Assembly: GCA_030053915.1 (NCBI GenBank)
Contig: JASGCT010000017.1
Location: forward strand, 1 to 40,928
DNA length: 40,928 bases
Source: Alphaproteobacteria bacterium
GTDB taxonomy: Bacteria > Bacteroidota > Bacteroidia > Chitinophagales > Chitinophagaceae
Direction of reading: 5' to 3'
Numbering within the stretch: position 1 is the first letter of the stretch; each line of letters begins with the position of its first letter. The notes under the pieces are model-generated. The model was not told the origin of the DNA and did not search any database. It worked only from the letters and a program-made list of their open reading frames with translations. Below are positions 8,092-14,505 of the stretch, piece by piece. A program made the position numbers and the translations under genes.

Positions 8092-9459
8092 TCAAATCTT
8101 TTTAAAACGCATTTTTAAACCAATACCCAAAACCAACGTGGTCCAAATAAATAAATATAAAATGGATTTAAAAGCATGTTTAGGTGTGTTTTCGGGCTTA
8201 AAATGATAATTTGGAATTTTTGCAAAATCTGCTTTGGTAAAAAGTTGGTCATTAAAGATTTTCTTAAAAAAAAAGTCTTTCAACTCTTTATGAAACGTTT
8301 TAACATCTTCAAGAAAATTAAAATAACTTTTGGCGTCTGTATTCGCTAAACAATTGTAAATTTGTTGGGTTAAAGCTGCTGATGATAATAAACTTAATTC
8401 TTGCCCAATGGCTTCTTTGTCTAATGTTAATTTCTCGTATTTCGTAAACAATGGACCTAATTTTTCGTCATAAGAATCAAAAAGTACTGAAATTTCTTTT
8501 ATGTCATTAAGTTTACTAGAGTCCGTAGTTTCAGAATTATCGGAGTGTCGTGATTGGGCTACATGATATCGTTTATCAAAATTCGACCAGATGCCCTCGT
8601 ATTCATGACGAATTGTATGCGAAATATCGTAGCGCGGTGAGGGTGGATAAAAATTGGTTAAGAATAAATTAATGACTGTTGGTATAATAAGGACAAAAAG
8701 AATCCAACAGCATACTAAACTTAAAGCATCAATTGACGAACTTTTACTTAATTTAGCTATTATTAAAATAATACCAAACCAAAAAGTAAAATACAAGGCT
8801 GTTGTTAATAACCACAATATTAAAACGGCATCAAATTGTATTGTACAAATTATTAAAGCTAATAACATTAAAACGAAGGCTAATAAAAAAACTACAACCC
8901 ATCTAAATAATAATTTAATAAATAAAACTTGATAAATACTAATCGGGTTAGATAATAATAAATGTAAGGTACCTCCCTCGCGTTCGGAGGATACAATATT
9001 GTAACCTATAGCAATAATAAAAAGCGGAAAAACGTAAATAAATACAAATGCTAAATCAAAATTGCCTACTAAAAGTTTTTCGGGATTGTTTATTTCGGTT
9101 GTTAAAATCTGTCGGCTTAACGACCAATATCTTAAAAAGACATAAAACGGATAAATATCACGCTGCCCAATTGATAAATTAGCCCAAGAACTTGGTGGAT
9201 TATCTACTAATTTAAATGTTAGATTACCAATAATATATGCAAATGTATCGTTTTTGAAGTTTGCTTGTGTTATCGCCATGTTTGTGGTTTCATGTTTTTT
9301 AATTTCAACTAAGCTATCTTTTTGATGATCTATCTCGCTTTTACCATGAAAAATTGAATAGACACCTAAAAGAAACACAACTAAAATACCTGTTTTAAAT
9401 AAGTTACTTCTTATAAAAGTTAGCGCTTCATATTTACAAATTATATATATAGTTTTCAT
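8092..9459 (-). CDS. ABC-2 type permease, DUF3526 domain (second permease)
   Basis: A 455-residue inner-membrane protein with one N-terminal membrane helix (about 18-38), a large outside loop, then about four or five helices between 130 and 265, a second soluble region (about 275-425) and a last helix before the basic C-terminus. The segment YNIVSSEREGGTLHLLLSNP is the coupling region typical of ABC-2 permeases. The two soluble domains placed between helices match DUF3526 permeases. It overlaps the other permease gene by four bases, so the two likely form a heterodimer driven by the ATPase encoded first in the operon. The substrate is unknown. The gene ends the operon, converging on the dienelactone hydrolase gene. 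Confidence 0.75.
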   Translation of the reverse strand: MKTIYIICKYEALTFIRSNLFKTGILVVFLLGVYSIFHGKSEIDHQKDSLVEIKKHETTNMAITQANFKNDTFAYIIGNLTFKLVDNPPSSWANLSIGQRDIYPFYVFLRYWSLSRQILTTEINNPEKLLVGNFDLAFVFIYVFPLFIIAIGYNIVSSEREGGTLHLLLSNPISIYQVLFIKLLFRWVVVFLLAFVLMLLALIICTIQFDAVLILWLLTTALYFTFWFGIILIIAKLSKSSSIDALSLVCCWILFVLIIPTVINLFLTNFYPPSPRYDISHTIRHEYEGIWSNFDKRYHVAQSRHSDNSETTDSSKLNDIKEISVLFDSYDEKLGPLFTKYEKLTLDKEAIGQELSLLSSAALTQQIYNCLANTDAKSYFNFLEDVKTFHKELKDFFFKKIFNDQLFTKADFAKIPNYHFKPENTPKHAFKSILYLFIWTTLVLGIGLKMRFKKI

Positions 9460-10880
9460 AAGTCGTTCATCTTAAAATTTTTTAAATTCGAAATAAATCG
9501 AATACATAATTGTATCCACACAAATAAACTAATAATAGATAACCAATTTTGAGTAATCGTATCATTAATTGAAAATTTTTTAAATTTAAATTCAGGAATC
9601 TTGGCAAAAAAATTTTCGTTTACTTTGATTTCCCAATCACCTGTTTTCGAATAATCACGCATGTGGTTTTGTAGTTTTTCAACCATATTATAACGGTATT
9701 GTTCGGCCTGCCTTTGAAATTCTAAGGCAGTTTTATAATCAGTGCCCGCTAAAGACATCGAAAAATTTCTTACTGTTATAAAGGGATCAATTAACGAAAA
9801 TATGTCTGATATATAGTTTTGTTTTTGATATATTTTTTCTAAACTATCAAAATATTTTTTATATACTTGACTTGAATGTTTTTCAGCTTCTTGCATAACA
9901 ATCGCATCAAAATTAATAGGTAATTGACTTAAAGAATCTACATTGTACTCTGCTAAAATTGTTTGTTTTAATTTATTTAAACGAACATCTGCACTATGAT
10001 GACCATCAATACCTTCTAAAACTTCTTTTCGGATTGACTCTGTAAACTCAAAATTTTTAGGTGCTTTAAAAATAAAACCACCTAAGTTCGCCGATAGTTT
10101 TGGTATGATAATACACATCATAACCCATACACCCAGCAATATCAGAAGAGCATTTCGAGATGATTTAGACCAAATTGAAACTAAAACAGATAGACAAATA
10201 AAAACAAAAAAATAACCTCCAAATACAATCGTATTTAAAAATAATCTCATAAAGGTATTAAAACTAACTCCTCCTGGTGTTCCTATAATAACTAACCCAA
10301 AGCTTATTAGCAAACAGGGCAGAAAAACCCAAGCTAAACATTTAGAAAATCCTTCGATTTTTCCCCAAGCAATAACGTCTAAACCTATCCCTTGACTTAA
10401 CATTAATTTTAAAGTCTTTTCTTCTTTTTCTATAGTAAAACTATTAAAACACATAAAAATAATAAATAAAGGCAACAGTGTATAAAATATAAAAGCTACG
10501 GTAAAATCTCCAAACCTAATTAAACCTGAACTTTCCTGGGCTTGCGAAAACTTTGGCTCGTTATGATTATGCCCTTCTAAATAAATACTATTACCAATGT
10601 ATGACGTAACACCAAAATCTAAAAAACTAAGTTCAGACTTTGGTCTAAAAACAAAGCTTCCATAATGCGCTGCCTCATGAGGATTTTTACTTCCTTGTTT
10701 TATCCAATGACTTCTTGATTCTTTAGAAATAAAATCCGTTTCGTTTCTGATAATTTTATAAGCCGAAAACCCTGCCCACATCGATACAATCAATAAAATA
10801 GTTACAATGGTTGCTAAAATATGAAAACGCCGATCACGTATTAACATTGCATATTCTTTTCGAGATATTATTTTATACAT
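9456..10880 (-). CDS. ABC-2 type permease, DUF3526 domain (first permease)
   Basis: A 474-residue membrane protein built like its neighbour: one N-terminal helix (about 22-45), an outside domain (about 50-125), a cluster of helices between 128 and 270 containing the coupling sequence SFTIEKEEKTLKLMLSQG, a second large soluble domain (about 275-440) and a final helix near 445-462. It starts five bases after the ATPase gene and overlaps the next permease gene by four bases. The two permeases are alike in layout but clearly diverged, suggesting an old duplication and an asymmetric transporter. Related pairs occur near TonB receptors or export systems in Bacteroidota, but here no cargo gene is adjacent. 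Confidence 0.75.
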   Translation of the reverse strand: MYKIISRKEYAMLIRDRRFHILATIVTILLIVSMWAGFSAYKIIRNETDFISKESRSHWIKQGSKNPHEAAHYGSFVFRPKSELSFLDFGVTSYIGNSIYLEGHNHNEPKFSQAQESSGLIRFGDFTVAFIFYTLLPLFIIFMCFNSFTIEKEEKTLKLMLSQGIGLDVIAWGKIEGFSKCLAWVFLPCLLISFGLVIIGTPGGVSFNTFMRLFLNTIVFGGYFFVFICLSVLVSIWSKSSRNALLILLGVWVMMCIIIPKLSANLGGFIFKAPKNFEFTESIRKEVLEGIDGHHSADVRLNKLKQTILAEYNVDSLSQLPINFDAIVMQEAEKHSSQVYKKYFDSLEKIYQKQNYISDIFSLIDPFITVRNFSMSLAGTDYKTALEFQRQAEQYRYNMVEKLQNHMRDYSKTGDWEIKVNENFFAKIPEFKFKKFSINDTITQNWLSIISLFVWIQLCIRFISNLKNFKMNDL

Positions 10881-10885
10881 TTAAA

Positions 10886-11581
10886 TTATACAGTTTGTAA
10901 ATACACTTTTTCTAATTCGTTTGTTGTAATGTCGGAAGACTTGATTTCAGAAACTAAGCTTCCTTCTTTCATAATGCCTATGCGACCGGCAATTTCTTTT
11001 GCTCTAAATATATCATGAGTTGCCATTAAAATAGCTGTGTCGTTTTTAGCTAATTCATTTAAAATATTCGAAAATTCATTCGAGGCTTTAGGATCTAAAC
11101 CACTTGTAGGCTCATCCAGTAATAAGGCTTTAGCATTTTTAGCTATAGCAATGGCAATACCAACCTTTTGACGCATTCCTTTTGAATAAGTAGAAACCCA
11201 TTGATCATTCGCAGAAATTTGTAAACCAACTTTAAACAACATCTTTCCTAATTCTTTCTTGGTGTAATTAAAGCCCGCTAAAGCAGAAAAAAATTCAAGA
11301 TTTTCTACCCCTGTTAAGTTAGAATATAACATAACATTCTCAGGAATATATGCTAAATATTTTTTGGTTTCAAGCGCATGATCTACAACAGATAATCCAT
11401 TAACATAAACTTGACCGCTTGTAGGTTTTACAAAACCTAAAAAACAATTTATTGTTGTACTTTTGCCTGCACCGTTTTGACCCAATAATGCAAAAATCTC
11501 GCCTGGCTCTATGTCTAAGCTTAAACCAACTAAGGCAAAACGCTCTCCGTATTTTTTAGTTAAGTGTTTTGTTTTTAACAT
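10886..11581 (-). CDS. ABC transporter ATP-binding protein
   Basis: A 231-residue nucleotide-binding subunit. Walker A is GQNGAGKST (34-42), the signature loop is YSKGMRQK (132-139) in place of LSGGQ, Walker B is LLLDEP (153-158), and the switch histidine is in ATHDIFRAKEIAG. The Lys-Gly-Met form of the signature is usual in exporters of the CcmA/NatA/GldA class paired with ABC-2 permeases. It is the first gene of the operon, with a promoter box about 100 bases upstream. It would power the two DUF3526 permeases that follow. Substrate unknown. The length is usual for this class. Confidence 0.88.
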   Translation of the reverse strand: MLKTKHLTKKYGERFALVGLSLDIEPGEIFALLGQNGAGKSTTINCFLGFVKPTSGQVYVNGLSVVDHALETKKYLAYIPENVMLYSNLTGVENLEFFSALAGFNYTKKELGKMLFKVGLQISANDQWVSTYSKGMRQKVGIAIAIAKNAKALLLDEPTSGLDPKASNEFSNILNELAKNDTAILMATHDIFRAKEIAGRIGIMKEGSLVSEIKSSDITTNELEKVYLQTV

Positions 11582-11680
11582 TTTTTTTGTTTTTTGATTA
11601 AATATCGCATACGTGTTAAATTTAAATTACTAATCTTTGATAACATGTTTTCATAACCTATAAATTCTTGTTTATAATTG

Positions 11681-11688
11681 CAAATATA
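11681..11688 (-). promoter_or_regulatory. -7 box TATATTTG for the ABC operon
   Basis: On the minus strand TATATTTG fits TAnnTTTG exactly. It lies about 100 bases before the ATPase start codon, leaving a long untranslated leader compared with the other promoters in this window. Confidence 0.45.
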
Positions 11689-11843
11689 CACTAATTTTTT
11701 TAAATTTATGTAAAAGTTCAATATTTTTTAAAACAATTGTATGATAAATGATAAAAGTAAAAATTTTTTACTACAATTTATGAAGTGCGTTTTGGGTAGT
11801 TTGTTTATAGAAATTACAAAGCAACATTTTTAATAAATAAGAG

Positions 11844-11863
11844 TTTTTTAGCATGCTAAAAAA
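11844..11863. terminator. perfect palindrome TTTTTTAGCATGCTAAAAAA
   Basis: Twenty bases of perfect dyad symmetry, centred on GCATGC, 38 bases past the carbonic anhydrase stop. As RNA it can fold into an eight-pair stem with a CATG loop, so it may end the bestrophin-carbonic anhydrase transcript. It could equally be a protein-binding dyad, since it lacks a GC-rich stem. Confidence 0.4.
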
Positions 11864-11901
11864 GAATAATAAAAATATATGAAGGGTGGTATTTTATGTC
11901 C

Positions 11902-12540
11902 TCAAATATTACATGGTGTCTCATAAAATTCTACCTCTCCGCTCGTAATATGATGCATGCCGCCCACCACAATAATTTGATTATTTTCAACCATCTCTTT
12001 TAAAATGGCACTGCGTTCAAAAATAGATTTAACAGAGTTTTTTACATTTAACTTAGCAACATTTTCAACAAATTCTGCATTTTGTGAACTTCTGTGATCT
12101 TTGGTATCAACTTCTAATGCAACCGCAGGCTGTATTTTTGACAACAAAGTTGTTAAATTTCCAAGTTCTACATGATCGCAAGCTCCTTTTATAGCACCGC
12201 ATTTGGTATGCCCCAAAACAACTATTATTTTTGCTCCAGCAACTTTGCAACCAAATTCTAAACTCCCTAAAATATCCTCATTAATAATATTTCCAGCAAT
12301 TCTAACACTAAAAATATCACCCAAACCTTGGTCAAAAATAAGTTCTGCCGAAGTTCTACTATCAATACAACTTAAAATGATAGCAAAGGGATGTTGCCCA
12401 TCAGACGTTTCGTTGGCTTGTTGTAAAAGATTGCGATTAATTTTTAAATTGGAAATAAAACGGCTATTCCCATCTTGCAAAAGCTTTAATGCCATGTTAG
12501 GTGTAATGGCGTTTTGCATGTCTTTGGTTAATGTTTTCAT
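11902..12540 (-). CDS. beta-class carbonic anhydrase
   Basis: A 212-residue enzyme interconverting CO2 and bicarbonate. The zinc ligands are all present: Cys58 and Asp60 in SCIDSRTSAE, His111 and Cys114 in GHTKCGAIKGA. Arg62 forms the usual dyad with Asp60. No signal peptide is seen, so it is cytoplasmic. It starts 14 bases after the bestrophin gene, with no room for another promoter, so the two are co-transcribed. The pairing suggests that bicarbonate or chloride passing through the channel is balanced by the enzyme inside the cell; this is inference from gene order. The short leader before its ATG resembles the leader of the bestrophin gene (ATTAAAC, then AA and TTTTATG). Confidence 0.92.
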   Translation of the reverse strand: MKTLTKDMQNAITPNMALKLLQDGNSRFISNLKINRNLLQQANETSDGQHPFAIILSCIDSRTSAELIFDQGLGDIFSVRIAGNIINEDILGSLEFGCKVAGAKIIVVLGHTKCGAIKGACDHVELGNLTTLLSKIQPAVALEVDTKDHRSSQNAEFVENVAKLNVKNSVKSIFERSAILKEMVENNQIIVVGGMHHITSGEVEFYETPCNI

Positions 12541-12554
12541 AAAATTTGGTTTAA

Positions 12555-13448
12555 TTATTTTAAAAAATATGTTTCGGGTTGCAATGGTTTAGGTACATGA
12601 GGATTTTGAATAAGTTGTTTAATGTTTATTTCAATTTTTCTGGCAATAGCCGTTACCGAAGTATCACTTTGGCGATTTTCAAAAGGATCTTGCAAACGAA
12701 TAGCAGATTTTTCAAGTAAAAAGAAAACAGACGAAATAGATAGTAACAAAATAATTTCATATTGTAATTTTACACCAAGCAACGCAATGGAGAGTGTTAT
12801 TAAAAACAAATAAATTGCAAAATGTAAAAATATTCTATACGTTATAGGAAAGACGGTCGATTTAATTCTTTCAGCTCTACCAGCCGCATCGCATAGCCGC
12901 ACTAAAGTACTATCTAATTGAATATGAGAATACGTATCAATTTTATGTGTGTTTTTGAGAATTTTAATATCCTGAGCATGACACTGTAATAAAGCCAAGG
13001 GTTTGTTATCGTGCCCTTCAATAAATTGTTGTTCTTGAAACGAAATATATTCTTTTAAATTTTCGGATGCATTTAAACCACGCAATTGCTGTCCTAAACT
13101 ATAGCACCACGCAATCTGTCTCAAAGCAATTTTTTGAACAAATTCGTCTTTGTCATCAGGTATAAACGACTGAATTTGAATTACTAAACTACGTGAATCA
13201 TTTACAATGCTACCCCATATTTTTCGGGCTTCCCACCACCGTTCGTAAGATTGATTTATTTTAAACGAAAGCAAAATGGAGATGGATGTTCCAATAAATG
13301 CCGGAACTGTTATTGGAATAATGGGGATTTTTTCATGAAAAACACCTGTTATAATATTTAAAAAGATGGTTACAACCAATACGCATAATATATCGTATTT
13401 TATTTTATTAAAAAAATAACTAAATGGTATGTTTGTATTTACTATCAT
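12555..13448 (-). CDS. bestrophin family anion channel
   Basis: A 297-residue membrane protein of the bestrophin / UPF0187 family. The hallmark is SFKINQSYERWWEARKIWG at 61-79, following two hydrophobic segments (about 18-36 and 44-62). Two further membrane segments lie near 205-245, and both ends face the cytoplasm in known structures. Bacterial homologues form pentameric pores; eukaryotic ones pass chloride and bicarbonate, and algal ones are proposed to feed bicarbonate to a carbonic anhydrase. The carbonic anhydrase gene directly downstream makes bicarbonate transport a reasonable guess here, though some bacterial family members conduct cations. The promoter box is about 20 bases before the start. 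The divergent TetR-type gene is a candidate regulator. Confidence 0.88.
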   Translation of the reverse strand: MIVNTNIPFSYFFNKIKYDILCVLVVTIFLNIITGVFHEKIPIIPITVPAFIGTSISILLSFKINQSYERWWEARKIWGSIVNDSRSLVIQIQSFIPDDKDEFVQKIALRQIAWCYSLGQQLRGLNASENLKEYISFQEQQFIEGHDNKPLALLQCHAQDIKILKNTHKIDTYSHIQLDSTLVRLCDAAGRAERIKSTVFPITYRIFLHFAIYLFLITLSIALLGVKLQYEIILLLSISSVFFLLEKSAIRLQDPFENRQSDTSVTAIARKIEINIKQLIQNPHVPKPLQPETYFLK

Positions 13449-13451
13449 AAA

Positions 13452-13461
13452 AATTGTTTAA
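13452..13461 (-). promoter_or_regulatory. TTAAACAATT box downstream of the bestrophin promoter
   Basis: On the minus strand TTAAACAATT lies between the -7 box and the bestrophin ATG. The same ten bases occur in the same relative place in the divergent TetR gene leader (13544-13553). A shared operator or leader element is inferred. Confidence 0.35.
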
Positions 13462-13467
13462 TTTTGG

Positions 13468-13475
13468 CAAAGATA
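13468..13475 (-). promoter_or_regulatory. -7 box TATCTTTG for bestrophin-carbonic anhydrase operon
   Basis: The minus-strand TATCTTTG fits TAnnTTTG and lies 19 bases before the ATG. The heptamer ATAGCAA occurs twice nearby, at 13473 and 13494, exactly 21 bases apart, which places both copies on one face of the helix. Confidence 0.55.
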
Positions 13476-13527
13476 GCAATAATTTTACAAATAATAGCAA
13501 AACTATCATTTTTTAAAAAAAAAATTT

Positions 13528-13535
13528 TACCTTTG
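13528..13535 (+). promoter_or_regulatory. -7 box TACCTTTG for the TetR-type regulator
   Basis: TACCTTTG fits TAnnTTTG and lies 35 bases before the ATG at 13571, divergent from the bestrophin promoter. Confidence 0.5.
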
Positions 13536-13543
13536 GGTTTTAG

Positions 13544-13556
13544 TTAAACAATTGTT
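13544..13556 (+). promoter_or_regulatory. TTAAACAATT box with palindrome AACAATTGTT
   Basis: TTAAACAATT (13544-13553) repeats the box of the bestrophin leader and merges into the ten-base palindrome AACAATTGTT (13547-13556), centred between the -7 box and the start codon. The position suits autorepression by the TetR-type protein; this is inference. Confidence 0.35.
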
Positions 13557-13570
13557 AAAATAAATAAGTT

Positions 13571-14266
13571 ATGAAAACGCAGCTACATGTTAAAATGAAC
13601 GAGGCATTGTATCTTAGAAACCCCGAAAGCACAATACTTGGAAAAAACATATTAAAACAAAGTATCATTTTAATACACAAATCTGGCTTTGAAAATTTTA
13701 CATTTAAAAAATTAGCCGAATTAATTGGTACAACAGAGGCCGGTGTTTATAGATACTTCGAAAACAAACATAAATTATTAGTCTATTTAACCGCATGGTA
13801 TTTTGCCTGGATAGAATTTAAAATTATGTTTCATACCAATAATATGAGTAATCCTGTGTTTAGACTAATGCGGGTTATATCGCTTTTGTCGGAGACTGTA
13901 GGAGATGATCTACAAACTGAATATATTGATGAAAGTTTGTTACATCAAATTATTATTGCTGAAGGCTCGAAAGCTTATTTAACAAAGCAAGTTGGAGATG
14001 ACAACAAACAACAATTTTTTAAACCTTATAAAGATTTATGTGCCGTTATAAGTAAATTGATATTGGATTGTAACCCAGCTTATAAGTATCCCAAATCTTT
14101 AGCATCTACATTAATTGAAATGGCACATTTTCAAAAATTTTTTATGAATAATTTACCGTCTTTAACAGACTTTAGTGCTACTAAAAACGATTCTGATATT
14201 GTTGCATTTTTAACAGATTTAGTATGCCGGAGTTTAAGTATAAAAAATAGTGAGGCGAGTTTTTAA
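13571..14266 (+). CDS. TetR/AcrR family transcriptional regulator
   Basis: A 231-residue protein with a TetR-type DNA-binding domain near the N-terminus: helices around 24-40 (ILKQSIILIHKSGF), then the helix-turn-helix at about 44-64 (TFKKLAELIGTTEAGVYRYF) and the following ENKHKLLVYL. The remaining 150 residues form the ligand-binding and dimer region, whose ligand cannot be predicted. It is transcribed away from the bestrophin-carbonic anhydrase operon with 122 bases between the genes, the usual arrangement of a TetR repressor and its target. The two promoters share a ten-base box. It might sense pH, bicarbonate or something unrelated. Confidence 0.85.
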   Translation: MKTQLHVKMNEALYLRNPESTILGKNILKQSIILIHKSGFENFTFKKLAELIGTTEAGVYRYFENKHKLLVYLTAWYFAWIEFKIMFHTNNMSNPVFRLMRVISLLSETVGDDLQTEYIDESLLHQIIIAEGSKAYLTKQVGDDNKQQFFKPYKDLCAVISKLILDCNPAYKYPKSLASTLIEMAHFQKFFMNNLPSLTDFSATKNDSDIVAFLTDLVCRSLSIKNSEASF

Positions 14267-14505
14267 ATATTAATAAAATTATTTATAGTAATAAAAAAAT
14301 AGAAAAAATTAAGGAGCGTTATCACAAAGGTAAGAATAAAAAGTGTAATGATTTCGAACTGCTTTATAAATTAAATGGTCTATAGAAAATATTTTTGTAA
14401 CTTGAAGAATCTTTAATATTACTTTTTAAACCATATTTTACTTCACCGATTACTAACTTACTTGAAAGATAAAAGATGACCAAATACAATTTTGTTATTT
14501 AATAT

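Larger units (their letters stand above)
11582..11901. other. 320-base gap between ABC operon and carbonic anhydrase gene
   Basis: The gap is very AT-rich and holds the minus-strand promoter of the ABC operon at 11681-11688 and a perfect 20-base palindrome at 11844-11863, just downstream of the carbonic anhydrase stop. I see no convincing small gene or RNA in the rest. Confidence 0.5.

Noticed and set aside
12203..12592. 129-codon plus-strand frame opposite the carbonic anhydrase gene
   Set aside because: Antisense shadow of a gene whose zinc ligands are all present; no support of its own.
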